64,000 nt of DNA from an uncultured Alphaproteobacteria bacterium (GCA_944392255.1 CALXVY010000003.1:1-64000); one strand, 5' to 3'. Numbered from the stretch's first letter, positions 8,702-19,310 are shown. Notes: generated from the letters alone by a model not told the origin. Numbers and translations: made by a program.

Positions 8702-9421
8702 GTGTATAACTTACCTAATCTCTTAACAATTTCCAGAATAATCGTCATTCCGGTTATCTTTCTGGCTATTTACATTCATACAGCTTGGTGGTCATTGTTG
8801 ACAGCGGTTTTGTTTATTGTTGCTGCTGTTACCGACTATTTGGATGGTTATTTGGCTCGTTCTCGTAACGAGACATCCGCTTTTGGTCGCTTGCTTGACC
8901 CCATTGCCGATAAACTTTTGGTCGTTTCTGCGCTACTCATAATTGTTGCCAATCATTTGGTTGATGAGATAAGCTATATTCCGGTTTGTATTATCATGTG
9001 CCGAGAGATTTTGGTTTCTGGTTTGCGCGAGTTTTTAGCTGAAGTTAAAGTCGGAATGCCGGTAACTCGCTTGGCAAAATGGAAAACTGCCGTACAAATG
9101 ACAGCCCTTTCTATGATTTTAGTGAGTGCCGTTTCTTCGGCTTATCCTGAAAATATGTTTGTTTCAGTTGTTGGTGTTGTTGGCGAAATTTTGCTTTGGA
9201 TTGCCGGTGCTTTGACTTTTATGACCGGATATGATTATTTTCAACGCGGCTTGGATTATGTTAGAAATTTAGAAGCTCAAAAGAAATCTGCTCCTGTTCA
9301 AGCTCCTAAAGCAGCTGTGGCTGAAGACAACAAAAAAGCTCCTAAATCTAAGAAATCAGCTACAAAAAAGAAAAATACGCGCAAAACAGTTCGTGCGAAA
9401 AAGGCGGCAAAAGCCGAATAA
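8702..9421 (+). CDS. pgsA: CDP-diacylglycerol-glycerol-3-phosphate phosphatidyltransferase
   Basis: PgsA makes phosphatidylglycerol phosphate, the committed step to phosphatidylglycerol and cardiolipin, in the inner membrane. The CDP-alcohol phosphotransferase signature is complete: D48-G49, A52-R53, G62, D66 and D70. Several hydrophobic helices surround it. The GTG start at 8702 is supported by AGGGGA eight bases upstream. The last 35 residues are an added lysine/alanine-rich tail (KKSATKKKNTRKTV), which is longer than in common PgsA proteins and may bind acidic lipid or nucleic acid (inference). Follows uvrC by 55 bases and precedes the response regulator by 10. Confidence 0.95.
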   Translation: MYNLPNLLTISRIIVIPVIFLAIYIHTAWWSLLTAVLFIVAAVTDYLDGYLARSRNETSAFGRLLDPIADKLLVVSALLIIVANHLVDEISYIPVCIIMCREILVSGLREFLAEVKVGMPVTRLAKWKTAVQMTALSMILVSAVSSAYPENMFVSVVGVVGEILLWIAGALTFMTGYDYFQRGLDYVRNLEAQKKSAPVQAPKAAVAEDNKKAPKSKKSATKKKNTRKTVRAKKAAKAE

Positions 9422-9431
9422 GGCCTTTTGA

Positions 9432-10121
9432 ATGGAAAATATAAAAGCTCATATTTTGGTGGTGGATGATGACACCAGATTGCGTTCTCTCTTACAACGT
9501 TTCTTAAGAGAGAACGGCTTTTATGTTTCTGTGGCAAAAAATGCTTCTTGTGCGCGTCAGCAATTACAAAATTATCAATTTGATTTGTTAATTGTCGATA
9601 TCATGATGCCGGAAGAAACAGGCTTGCAGTTTTTGCATAAATTGCGTGAAGAAAGCAATGTGCCGGTTATTTTGTTAACAGCTATGGGTGAGACGGAGGA
9701 TAGAATCCTTGGATTAGAAACCGGTGCTGATGATTATTTGCCTAAACCTTTTGAACCTAAAGAACTGGTTTTAAGGATTAAAAATATTTTACGTCGCACC
9801 CCGACACCTAAAGAAAATGAAAATCAAATCTTGAATTTAGGGTTATGTTGTTATGATTTGATGAAAAAAGAATTGCTTTCAAAAAATGGACAACTTATTC
9901 ATATTACGCCTGTGGAGCAGTCTTTGTTGAATATTTTAGGACAAAAGTCCGGACAAGTATTTTCTCGTGAAAAATTGGCAGAGATGCTTGGCGCCGGACA
10001 AAATCCACGTTCCATTGATGTACAAATTACTCGTCTGCGCAAAAAAATTGAAAAAGATTCTAAAAATCCACGCTGTTTGCAAACTGTGCGTGGTAAAGGA
10101 TATATGTTGTTGCCGTCTTAG
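9432..10121 (+). CDS. OmpR-family response regulator
   Basis: A 229-residue two-component regulator: receiver domain with acidic pair in ILVVDDDTRLR, phospho-acceptor D56 (LIVDIMMPEE), conserved T in VILLTAMG and K in YLPKPFEPKEL; then an OmpR-type winged helix (GQVFSREKLAE, SIDVQITRLRKKIE, TVRGKGYML). It should bind DNA when phosphorylated by the histidine kinase encoded 45 bases downstream. Ten bases separate it from pgsA, so it may be read through from uvrC-pgsA. Its targets are not visible. An OmpR, PetR or ChvI-like function cannot be distinguished. Confidence 0.93.
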   Translation: MENIKAHILVVDDDTRLRSLLQRFLRENGFYVSVAKNASCARQQLQNYQFDLLIVDIMMPEETGLQFLHKLREESNVPVILLTAMGETEDRILGLETGADDYLPKPFEPKELVLRIKNILRRTPTPKENENQILNLGLCCYDLMKKELLSKNGQLIHITPVEQSLLNILGQKSGQVFSREKLAEMLGAGQNPRSIDVQITRLRKKIEKDSKNPRCLQTVRGKGYMLLPS

Positions 10122-10166
10122 TCGGCATGGATAATTGCATTTTTTATAACTAAATAGGAGAAGAAT

Positions 10167-11525
10167 ATGCGCATAAAGTTTCCTGAAAAAGTGGATAATG
10201 TGTTAAGATATTTGAAGCTTAAATTTATGCCTAAAACATTGTTTTTTAGAACAATGTTGTTGATTTTTATTCCGCTGATTGTGGTGCAGGTTGTTTCAAT
10301 TATTGCTTTTTTTGACGGAAGCTGGGGGCGTGTTGGAAAACGTTTGTCTACAAACTTAACTTCCGATATGGCCTTCGTGATGGAATTAACTGAAAAAACA
10401 CCAAATAAACTTAAAGATATTCAGGCTTTGGCTAAAAAGAATTTTGATTTTGAATATAATTATTATAACAATAAGCAAAAGCATAATGTTATGAATAAGG
10501 CTAGCCGCAATAATCGTTTAATTACCGGTTTCTTGGAAGATTCTCTTCGTCATGAATTTCCTGATGCCATTACTTCAATCTATATGGGTAAGGGGGAAAA
10601 AGACCTTATGGTATTGATTGACAGACCTAATGGTTTGTATCAGTTCCAAACTTCTTCTAAAAATATTTTTAGTAGTTCTATTTTTGGATTTGTTTTATGG
10701 ATGATTGGAACATCGGCTCTCCTTTTCTTGGTTGCTGTTTTGTTTTTACGTATTCAGGTTCGTTCCATTGCCGAATTGGCTCAAGTTGCCGAAGATTTTG
10801 GTAAAGGTATTGATAATAAAGATTTCAAACCTTATGGTTCTTCCGAAGTTAGAAAAGCCGCTATTGCCTTTATTAAAATGAAAGAACGTATTAATCGTCA
10901 GATTAGTGAACGTACGCAGATGTTGGCCGGCGTTTCTCATGATTTGAGAACTCCGCTTACTCGTATGAAATTGCAAAGTTCTATGATGGCAGATGGGCAA
11001 GATAAAAAGGATTTTCTTTCTGATATTGATGAGATGGAGAAAATGCTTGATGGTTATTTGGCTTTTGTGAGCGGAGAAGGTTCTGAAAAAGCGACTTTTG
11101 TTGATATGAATGAAATGATTTTGAGTATTATTAATAAATTCCGTAATACTCAGGCCATGATACGTTATTCTACCAATGATCAAGTGAGCGCCATTCAGGG
11201 GCGTGAACAAGCTTTGAAAAGAGCTTTAACCAATATTATTTCTAATGCTTTCCGTTATGGTAAGACTATTGCGGTTAAATTGGAAAGTAATAATAATAAG
11301 TTGGAAGTTACAATTGATGATGATGGTCCGGGTATTCCTGTTGATAAACGAGAAGATGTTTTCAAGGCATTTTATCGTTTGGAAGAATCTCGCAATAAGG
11401 AAACAGGAGGCGTTGGACTTGGACTTTCTATTGCTAAAGATGTGATTACTTCTCATGGTGGTCGAATTGAACTCTTAGATAGTCCGTTGGGTGGATTAAG
11501 AGTTCTGGTTTCTATTCCCTTATAG
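10167..11525 (+). CDS. EnvZ-type sensor histidine kinase
   Basis: A 452-residue inner-membrane kinase. A first membrane segment around residues 25-45, a periplasmic sensor region of about 125 residues, a second segment near 172-195 (FVLWMIGTSALLFLVAVLFL), a HAMP linker, the dimerisation helix with phospho-H258 (AGVSHDLRTPLTRMK) and a HATPase domain with N (NIISNAFRYG), DDGPGIP and GGVGLGLSIAKD. The HDLRTPLTR form of the H box is that of EnvZ-like kinases. The upstream SD is AGGAGAAG. Partner of the response regulator immediately before it. The stimulus is unknown. Confidence 0.93.
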   Translation: MRIKFPEKVDNVLRYLKLKFMPKTLFFRTMLLIFIPLIVVQVVSIIAFFDGSWGRVGKRLSTNLTSDMAFVMELTEKTPNKLKDIQALAKKNFDFEYNYYNNKQKHNVMNKASRNNRLITGFLEDSLRHEFPDAITSIYMGKGEKDLMVLIDRPNGLYQFQTSSKNIFSSSIFGFVLWMIGTSALLFLVAVLFLRIQVRSIAELAQVAEDFGKGIDNKDFKPYGSSEVRKAAIAFIKMKERINRQISERTQMLAGVSHDLRTPLTRMKLQSSMMADGQDKKDFLSDIDEMEKMLDGYLAFVSGEGSEKATFVDMNEMILSIINKFRNTQAMIRYSTNDQVSAIQGREQALKRALTNIISNAFRYGKTIAVKLESNNNKLEVTIDDDGPGIPVDKREDVFKAFYRLEESRNKETGGVGLGLSIAKDVITSHGGRIELLDSPLGGLRVLVSIPL

Positions 11526-11623
11526 GACACCTTTACGAAAGTTTCTGGGATTTTATTTATCTTAAAATTTCAGAATCAGATAAATTAATCTGAATTTTGT
11601 TTAGGTGGCTGTGTTTCTCAAAC

Positions 11624-11660
11624 AAAGCGGTTTTAAGAAGATTTCTTAAAGCCGCTTTTT
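11624..11660 (+). terminator. Terminator after the two-component operon
   Basis: AAAGCGG plus TTTTAAGAA pairs with TTCTTAAA plus GCCGCTTT, followed by a T run. It lies about 100 bases after the kinase stop. Confidence 0.8.
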
Positions 11661-11726
11661 GTTAAAATGATTTTAAGAATCTTTTTTTATTATACAATAA
11701 ATATGTTAAAAATGAGAGGCAAAGCG

Positions 11727-13787
11727 ATGGATAATATACAAAATTCGGCTCCAAATAATACTTCTACTGAAGAATTTGAATATATTGAACTAGAAGAAGG
11801 GCAGGAATTGCCCGAGGGTTATGAATATGAGTATATCGAGGTTCCTGCTGATGATGTTTCGGAAATGGATGTTGTCAATCGTTCTCATGTGCTTGAACCA
11901 GAAGATGAAGATATGGCATCTGTTTCAGATATAGAAGCTGCTTTGCGTTCTTCTCAAGAGGAGGAAGTTAAAAAAGAAGTTCCTTTTCCATCCTTTTTAT
12001 TAGAGAATAATGATGACAATCAAAATTCTTTTTCCGCTTCGCAAAATGAAGATTTTGAGGATAAATCGTCATTAACAGATGTTTCTGAATTTGTGCCTCA
12101 GGAAGAAACTTCTCCTTCTAACATGAATAATGATTATTCAGATATAAATTTTTTGAATAATCCCGAAAATGTTGAAAATTGGCAAGAAGATACGCGTGCT
12201 ACACATGATTTATCTGAAGTTATGGTCGATACCAGAGATGTGCATTTTCAAGAAAATAATATTTCAAGTATGGATGTAAATGATTATATTGAACCAGAAG
12301 CTCATTATTCTATTAAGGAAGTATCCGTAACGGAATTGCCTTCCGAACCACAAAAAGCGGAAGCAAATGTTTCGGTTGAAGATTTAGCTGAACAAATGCC
12401 TCAATCTGAAATTGATAGTTCTTTTTCATCGTTGGATTTGGGTGAAAATGAAGTTTCTTTAGATGAATTGTTGCAAGCAGATAATGATGCACCTATGGCT
12501 GTTGCGCAAGCTGAAGAAGATATTTTAATTGATAATTCAGTTAGTGATGAACATAATGAAATTTATGACGATGATAGCAATATCATTGATGTTCCCGTAG
12601 AAGAAGATGTAACACCTATAGAGGAAATACCTGAGCAAAATACTGTTGAAATAGAAAATTCTTCTGTAGAACAATCATTTTCTCCATCAGAAACAGTAGA
12701 TACTTGGCAAAATGATGTTGAAAATCATCCGGTTAATGTTTGGGAAGAAGTGGCTCCCGACGTGTCGCCAGAACATATGGAAACTGCAGATTTTGTGTCA
12801 GAAAGTGAGCCTGAAAACAATGAAAATGATGAAAAGCAAGAAACATCTTTATCAATTGGTGAAAATATAGAAACAGTTAATCCTGCTCTTACAAATTTTG
12901 AGGTTATGGAATATTCTGCAGATGAATTGTCGCAAGCAGAGTTATCTTCTCGGTTGGTATCTAAGCAGCATGGTTTGCAATCATTCAATGCTAATGAAAA
13001 TGTTTTTGATATTTTGTTAAGTGATGTTGATTTTGCTAAAAATGAATTGGCGGATTGGAATCTGATTTTATTTAATCAGAGTATTGTTCCTCTCAATAAA
13101 CAAGTCGCAGAATTGAAAAAGCCTAACTTCAGAGGAATTAACCGATATATAAGCATTGTCCAAGAAGGCAATCAAAAGATAGATCTTTTTAATGAAGAAA
13201 ACTTGAAGATTATTAATGCTAGTCATGCTTGTGTTGCTGTGGATGGACATTTTATTTGCGGTGATTTTGAAAATAATTCAGGTGCTGTCGTTAATGATTT
13301 TATTACGCTTCATTTGCAAGAATACGCCGGAAAAAAATTAGCTTTTGAAAATGGGACTTCAGGAATTTTAACAGGTCCTAAGGGGTGTGTCTTATTTTTC
13401 TTTGGCGTTAAAAATTTATGGGTGCCCAGTTCTGATACGGCTAAAATTGATGAACAAAAATTACAAAATAAAATAGCAAAATGGTATAGCGGTCATTTAA
13501 GTGATAAGTATTTTGAATTTTCAGCTCAATCTGACAATGCTGAATTTATCGGAAATGACGAAATGAATGCAATCCACGTCAATGTCGGGGAAAGTACTTT
13601 TGGGTGGAATGTAATTTTTGATAATGGCGAGATGATGAGCTTGCAAGATGTAAAAGAATATCAAATGCGTTTTGGACAGTTGCCTTCTGCTCGCGGCAAA
13701 ATAGTGTTTGGTGAAAAAAGTTTGCAATTTGAAAATGTGGAGAGAATTGTTATTTATAAATCTGCACAGTATTGCTTTTATGAATAA
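11727..13787 (+). CDS. Acidic protein of unknown function
   Basis: I do not recognise this 686-residue protein. The first half (about residues 1-420) is strongly acidic, rich in E, D, S, N and probably disordered; near the start is a near-duplicated motif, EYIELEEGQELPEG followed by YEYEYIEVP. The last 260 residues look globular, with repeated strand-like stretches (HACVAVDGHFICGDF, GCVLFFFGVKNLWVP, ESTFGWNVIFDNGEMM). There is no signal peptide or membrane helix. I chose the ATG at 11727 because GAGAGG stands seven bases before it; an upstream in-frame ATG at 11667 lies right behind the terminator. Flanked by terminators on both sides, it is a single-gene unit. Confidence 0.8.
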   Translation: MDNIQNSAPNNTSTEEFEYIELEEGQELPEGYEYEYIEVPADDVSEMDVVNRSHVLEPEDEDMASVSDIEAALRSSQEEEVKKEVPFPSFLLENNDDNQNSFSASQNEDFEDKSSLTDVSEFVPQEETSPSNMNNDYSDINFLNNPENVENWQEDTRATHDLSEVMVDTRDVHFQENNISSMDVNDYIEPEAHYSIKEVSVTELPSEPQKAEANVSVEDLAEQMPQSEIDSSFSSLDLGENEVSLDELLQADNDAPMAVAQAEEDILIDNSVSDEHNEIYDDDSNIIDVPVEEDVTPIEEIPEQNTVEIENSSVEQSFSPSETVDTWQNDVENHPVNVWEEVAPDVSPEHMETADFVSESEPENNENDEKQETSLSIGENIETVNPALTNFEVMEYSADELSQAELSSRLVSKQHGLQSFNANENVFDILLSDVDFAKNELADWNLILFNQSIVPLNKQVAELKKPNFRGINRYISIVQEGNQKIDLFNEENLKIINASHACVAVDGHFICGDFENNSGAVVNDFITLHLQEYAGKKLAFENGTSGILTGPKGCVLFFFGVKNLWVPSSDTAKIDEQKLQNKIAKWYSGHLSDKYFEFSAQSDNAEFIGNDEMNAIHVNVGESTFGWNVIFDNGEMMSLQDVKEYQMRFGQLPSARGKIVFGEKSLQFENVERIVIYKSAQYCFYE

Positions 13788-13790
13788 GCA

Positions 13791-13824
13791 AAAAAAAGAA
13801 GGATAGAATATCCTTCTTTTTTTT
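13791..13824. terminator. Bidirectional terminator
   Basis: AAGAAGGATA and TATCCTTCTT around GAA, flanked by A and T runs, between convergent genes. Confidence 0.85.
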
Positions 13825-13825
13825 G

Positions 13826-14704
13826 TTAGTTTTTCGCCGGAAGCGGGAAGACTTTAACCGTTTCGTTTTCAGCACCTTGAGCCGTGTCAGCTTGGACATT
13901 CATTGTCATACCTTGCATCGTTTCAGATGAAGATGTTTGGACTGATGAGTCTTTGGATTTTTTCTGTGGCTTAGGAGCTTTAAGGCTCGGATCCAAAGGA
14001 TAGGCGTTCTTTGGTAAGCGCAAGAGCATATATCCGGTTCCTCCGCCGTATGCCGGACCGGAAAGTCCCAAAGAATAATATCCACCGATGAAACCATAGT
14101 CCAAATCTATATAATCAATGACGAAGATTGTTTTTATATTGGTTGTTCCGACTGTGGTCATTTTACAATTATATCCGGGGTCTTCCAGCAAAATGTGGTT
14201 AACATTGCGGACATATAAGATAGATTGTGCCGGTGTACAGTCCGGAGTTTGTCCATTGAATGTGACGTTATAATTGAGAATCAATTTTAAGGTATTGCTA
14301 CCTTTATTGATGATAACATCGGTGATTTTTACGGAATCAATGTACATATAGGCCGGGGTTATACCAACTTTAATAGGCAAGGTGATATAGTTTTCTAAGC
14401 AAGTTCGAGAAGATGGATTAGCCTGACAAACAAGCATTTTTTTATGATTATTGTTTTCAAACAGATGGAGCAAGCTATTATATATGTATTGGTTAGACAT
14501 AGATAATTTTGCCGGAGCGCATTGTTTACTGCGGCAAACAACAATTGACCCTACCTCTCTTAGGGGGGTATTTTCCACATTTTCAGAGTGCATGAATGTG
14601 GCGGATGGAATATTGTTAAAATTAGAATAACTCCATTTGCAGCCACATAAGGAGAGCATTGCAATGGTTAAAGAAAAACCGGTTTTTATATATTTATTGA
14701 ACAC
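13826..14704 (-). CDS. Lipoprotein of unknown function
   Basis: The 292-residue protein begins with a lipoprotein signal ending LCGC (lipidated C22), so it should be anchored in a membrane facing the periplasm. The middle contains several cysteines that could form disulfides (PDCTPAQ, GYNCKMTT) and glycine/tyrosine-rich strands (GFIGGYYSLGLSGPAYGGG). The C-terminus is low complexity (SSVQTSSSETMQG). I know no family for it. It is monocistronic, convergent with the acidic protein gene and divergent from the thermonuclease-like gene across about 165 AT-rich bases. Confidence 0.78.
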   Translation of the reverse strand: MFNKYIKTGFSLTIAMLSLCGCKWSYSNFNNIPSATFMHSENVENTPLREVGSIVVCRSKQCAPAKLSMSNQYIYNSLLHLFENNNHKKMLVCQANPSSRTCLENYITLPIKVGITPAYMYIDSVKITDVIINKGSNTLKLILNYNVTFNGQTPDCTPAQSILYVRNVNHILLEDPGYNCKMTTVGTTNIKTIFVIDYIDLDYGFIGGYYSLGLSGPAYGGGTGYMLLRLPKNAYPLDPSLKAPKPQKKSKDSSVQTSSSETMQGMTMNVQADTAQGAENETVKVFPLPAKN

Positions 14705-14868
14705 GAATCTATACTTTCAAAATTAAAAAACGTTTTTAATGTAAGAATATTAGAGCCAAAGAATGTAAACGACAAAGGATTTTTTTATTTATTAAACAGT
14801 TTTTTAGAAAATAAAAAGTTGATAATTTTTTTTGCTGAATTATGCTGTTTATAAATTGAGGTACTTAT

Positions 14869-15339
14869 ATGTATATAGAAAAGAAAAGTTGCTTATTTTA
14901 TTTTTTTTGTGCTTGTGTTGTTACTTGTTCGGCGCAAGCTCATGTTCAAGTTGTTGATGGGGATAGTTTGTTTCTTGGAAATAAAGAAGTCAGATTATCA
15001 GGAATCGATGCGCCCGAATATAAACAAACTTGTTTTGATGCCAAGCAAAAGGTTTATGATTGCGGCAAAAAAGCGACTCAGGCATTGAAAAAATTGGTGC
15101 ATGATGATATAAAATGTACAGAAGTTACTAAAGATAAATATAAGCGCTATGTCTCAGTTTGTTATAGTCACGGTATAAATATTAATAAAAAAATGGTTGA
15201 AGATGGTTGGGCCGTGGCTTATAAACGTTATACAAATGAATATAATCAGGCTGAATACCTTGCTAAAAAAGAGAAAAAAGGCATTTGGCAAGGGCGTTTT
15301 ATGAAGCCCGAACTTTATAGAATTTTGAATGAAAAATAA
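14869..15339 (+). CDS. Exported thermonuclease-family (SNase-like) protein
   Basis: A 156-residue protein with an N-terminal signal peptide (FYFFCACVVTCSAQA) followed by a staphylococcal-nuclease fold: HVQVVDGDSLFL, EVRLSGIDAPE with the catalytic-type arginine and calcium-site aspartates, then KYKRYVSVCY and WAVAYKRYTNEY. Family members cut DNA or RNA with calcium; whether this one is active is unproven. Two extra cysteines (TCFDAKQKVYDCG) may form a disulfide in the periplasm. It ends about 50 bases before the promoter of rplU. Confidence 0.9.
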   Translation: MYIEKKSCLFYFFCACVVTCSAQAHVQVVDGDSLFLGNKEVRLSGIDAPEYKQTCFDAKQKVYDCGKKATQALKKLVHDDIKCTEVTKDKYKRYVSVCYSHGININKKMVEDGWAVAYKRYTNEYNQAEYLAKKEKKGIWQGRFMKPELYRILNEK

Positions 15340-15389
15340 GAAAAAATGCTTTTTCTTGATGTTTTATTAATTTTTATAGAGATTCTTAC

Positions 15390-15417
15390 TTGACACAGCG
15401 AAAAACTTATGTATATT
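15390..15417 (+). promoter_or_regulatory. Promoter of rplU operon
   Basis: TTGACA (15390-15395) and TATATT (15412-15417) are 16 bases apart and about 48 bases before the rplU start. Confidence 0.75.
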
Positions 15418-15464
15418 GCAAAGCAACGTTTTATGTTTAAAATTGTAAAATTAGGTGAATAAAA

Positions 15465-15767
15465 ATGTACGCAGTAATTAGAACAGGCGGAAAACAATAT
15501 AAAGTAGCATCTGGTGATGTTATTAAAATTGAAAAAATCGCCGGTAATGAAGGTAGCGAAGTTGTATTTAATGAAGTTTTGGCTTGCGGTGAAACTATTG
15601 GTACTCCGCTCGTTGCAGGTGCTTCTGTCAAAGCTACCGTTTTAAAACAAGCTAAAGACGCAAAAGTTATTGTTTTCAAAAAGAAAAGAAGACAAAACTA
15701 TCGTCGTAAAAATGGCCACAGACAACAAATTACATTGGTTAAAATTACCGATGTTTGTGGTAAATAA
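15465..15767 (+). CDS. rplU: 50S ribosomal protein L21
   Basis: A 100-residue L21, a 23S rRNA-binding protein of the large subunit. It begins [18 protein letters not shown], the standard L21 opening, and has the basic [16 protein letters not shown] segment before the C-terminal TLVKIT. It heads the rplU-rpmA-obgE operon behind a near-consensus promoter. Confidence 0.98.
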   Translation: MYAVIRTGGKQYKVASGDVIKIEKIAGNEGSEVVFNEVLACGETIGTPLVAGASVKATVLKQAKDAKVIVFKKKRRQNYRRKNGHRQQITLVKITDVCGK

Positions 15768-15788
15768 GATATAAGGGAGTATTGAGTT

Positions 15789-17173
<1,385 letters not shown>

Positions 17174-17197
17174 TGGTGCAAAAGAAGGAGTAGAGAT

Positions 17198-17578
17198 TTG
17201 ATTAAAAAAACAAAAAAACAAACCTCCGAGCAAGATGCTGCAGAAATTTTGAAAATTGTGGTCGATACCTTAGATGAAGGTAAGGCTGAAAATATGGTTG
17301 TTATTGATTTGCAAGGAAAATCTTCTATTGCTAATCAGATGGTGATTGCCAGTGGTACATCACAACGACATGTTGCTTCTTTGGCAGAAAAAGTACAAGA
17401 AAAGCTTAAAGCAGCCGGATATCTTTCTATGGCAGAAGGTGAAGAAAAAGCTGATTGGGTCTTGATTGATGCTTTTGATGTGATTGTGCATATTTTTAAG
17501 CCGGAAGTTCGCGAGTTCTATAATCTGGAAAAAATGTGGGCTTCTATTGGAACTTTGAAAAAAGTCGGTGGAGAATAA
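17198..17578 (+). CDS. rsfS: Ribosomal silencing factor RsfS
   Basis: A 126-residue RsfS (Iojap/YbeB family), which binds L14 and blocks subunit joining during starvation. Typical stretches are MVIASGTSQRHVASLAEKV, ADWVLIDAFDVIVHIF and VREFYNLEKMW. It starts with TTG at 17198: AAGGAG lies seven bases upstream and no ATG suits. It follows obgE by 24 bases; the proA/nadD genes that often intervene are absent. Confidence 0.95.
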   Translation: MIKKTKKQTSEQDAAEILKIVVDTLDEGKAENMVVIDLQGKSSIANQMVIASGTSQRHVASLAEKVQEKLKAAGYLSMAEGEEKADWVLIDAFDVIVHIFKPEVREFYNLEKMWASIGTLKKVGGE

Positions 17579-17581
17579 ATT

Positions 17582-17616
17582 AAAAAAGCTGAGTGTTTGA
17601 ACTCAGCTTTTTTTTT
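17582..17616. terminator. Bidirectional terminator
   Basis: AAAAAGCTGAGT and ACTCAGCTTTTT pair around GTTTGA, between the convergent rsfS and the gene at 17615. Confidence 0.85.
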
Positions 17617-18079
17617 AATTTATTAAAGCGCAAAATATAATCAGAAGAATAAAAATCAGAAGAATGATTATTCTGATTTTTATATTTTCAATAAGATTGC
17701 GGTACTTTTGTTCCGGAGAACTAAAATTAAAACTTTTTTCTACCCCAAAAAGGTTCTTATCCAAAAATAAAATTTGATTGTGATATTTCCAGATTAAAAT
17801 CCAGCCTAATCTTTCAACATAATACATATAGCCTGAGCTTAGTTTGAAATCGCAACTCGGTCTGTGTAAACTGTATGGAACACCCCAAAAAAAGTTGTTT
17901 GATTTAATTTCATCACCCAAAACACAGGATATAGCCTCTGCTGCTTGTTTTTCATCTGAAATATTTTCAGACAAAGTGACCAGTTCCAAAGGGGAAGATA
18001 TAACTTCCTTATTTGACATCAATAATGCTTTTTGTTCTTGATGCCAAGAAGATAAAATATCAAAAATTTCTTTTTTCAT
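17615..18079 (-). CDS. Tail-anchored protein of unknown function
   Basis: I do not recognise this 154-residue protein. About 130 residues are soluble (with LGWILIWKYHNQILFLDKN), and the last twenty form a single hydrophobic helix (RIIILLIFILLIIFCALIN), so the N-terminal part would face the cytosol. It is inserted, on the opposite strand, between rsfS and rlmH, which are usually neighbours. Confidence 0.7.
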   Translation of the reverse strand: MKKEIFDILSSWHQEQKALLMSNKEVISSPLELVTLSENISDEKQAAEAISCVLGDEIKSNNFFWGVPYSLHRPSCDFKLSSGYMYYVERLGWILIWKYHNQILFLDKNLFGVEKSFNFSSPEQKYRNLIENIKIRIIILLIFILLIIFCALIN

Positions 18080-18164
18080 AATATTTAATTTAATAATTTT
18101 TATAATTGTATAAACGTAGATTTTAGATTATGTTTTTAAGAAAAAATGTCAAGAGAGGAATTCT

Positions 18165-18605
18165 ATGAAAGTTACAATTTTAGCCATAGGAAAGTGTAAA
18201 AAAAATTCACCTGAAGCAATGATTATTGCCGAATATGTTAAACGCTCTTCATGGAATGTGATTATTAAAGAAAAAGATAATTCTGAGCAAATGGATGAAG
18301 CTAAATTTTTGCAAGAAAATATACCTCATGGTGCCAAGGTTATTGTTTTGGATGAACGTGGTGAAAATATGAAAAGTATTGATTTGGCGGCAAAAATTGA
18401 AAATTGGCAAATTAATGGCGTTTCTGAAATTTGTTTTTTAATCGGAGGGGCAGACGGGCATTTACAATCTACACGAGATAAAGCAGATTTATTACTTTCT
18501 TTTGGTAAATTGACTTTGCCGCATATGCTCATGAGAGCAGTTTTAACTGAACAGATTTATCGTATTCAGACAATTATTAATCATCATCCTTATCATCGTG
18601 AATAA
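18165..18605 (+). CDS. rlmH: 23S rRNA pseudouridine-1915 methyltransferase RlmH
   Basis: A 146-residue SPOUT methyltransferase that modifies helix 69 of 23S rRNA using SAM. The knot signatures are present: ICFLIGGADGHLQ, SFGKLTLPHMLMRAVLTEQ and the C-terminal NHHPYHRE. The ribosome site GAGAGGAA precedes the ATG. It is separated from rsfS by the inverted gene at 17615, so it must have its own promoter. Confidence 0.95.
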   Translation: MKVTILAIGKCKKNSPEAMIIAEYVKRSSWNVIIKEKDNSEQMDEAKFLQENIPHGAKVIVLDERGENMKSIDLAAKIENWQINGVSEICFLIGGADGHLQSTRDKADLLLSFGKLTLPHMLMRAVLTEQIYRIQTIINHHPYHRE

Positions 18606-18823
18606 TTCGACTCGGAACAATGCTTCAAAAAAAAGACATAAAATGTCAAATTCGGGGTTTTGAACTGTTTTTCTTATATTAGATATAAATAATTTTGCAT
18701 TTTTTTGTATAAAAATTGCGAATATTTTTTTTTGTTGTTGAAAAATTAACTTTTATTGCTTAAGTTATGTTCTGTATTAATTGTTTAACAATTAAATATT
18801 AAACCCATATGGAGATTAATAAT

Positions 18824-19291
18824 ATGAAAAAACTGTTTAGTTTATTCTTTGCAATTGTTGCATTATCTGGTTGTTCTTCTTTAGGCTTTGATGGTGGTTT
18901 GTTTGGTGGCGCTGAATGCGACACTAAAGAAGCTCGCGATTTCATGGCTAATGCTGAAGACAGAGTTTTCTTTGCTTTCGATAGTTCTGCTATTTCCAGC
19001 GAAGCTGCTGAAGTTTTGGATGGTCAAGCAAAATGGTTGAAAGATCACAAAAAAGTTAATGTTATCGTTCAAGGTTACTGCGATGACAGAGGTACTCGCG
19101 AATACAACTTGGCTTTGGGTGAACGCCGCGCCAACGCTGTTAAACAATACCTCATTTCTCAAGGCGTAGCTGCTGACAGAATTTCTACAATTTCTTATGG
19201 TAAAGAAAGACCGGCTGTTTTGGGTAACAACGAAGCTGCTTGGGCTCAAAACCGTCGTGCTGTAACTGTAGTTAAAGCTACTTCTAAATAA
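18824..19291 (+). CDS. pal: Peptidoglycan-associated lipoprotein Pal
   Basis: A 155-residue Pal, the outer-membrane lipoprotein of the Tol-Pal system that ties the envelope to peptidoglycan during constriction. Lipobox LSGC with C17; OmpA-like domain from VFFAFDSSAISSEA, with the peptidoglycan-contact region NLALGERRANAVKQYL. I chose the ATG at 18824: GGAG lies about nine bases before it; the ATG at 18809 is part of that ribosome site. tolB, tolA, tolR and tolQ, which often precede pal, are not in the 200 AT-rich bases upstream. Confidence 0.95.
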   Translation: MKKLFSLFFAIVALSGCSSLGFDGGLFGGAECDTKEARDFMANAEDRVFFAFDSSAISSEAAEVLDGQAKWLKDHKKVNVIVQGYCDDRGTREYNLALGERRANAVKQYLISQGVAADRISTISYGKERPAVLGNNEAAWAQNRRAVTVVKATSK

Positions 19292-19310
19292 TTTACAGTA
19301 ACAAGAAATT

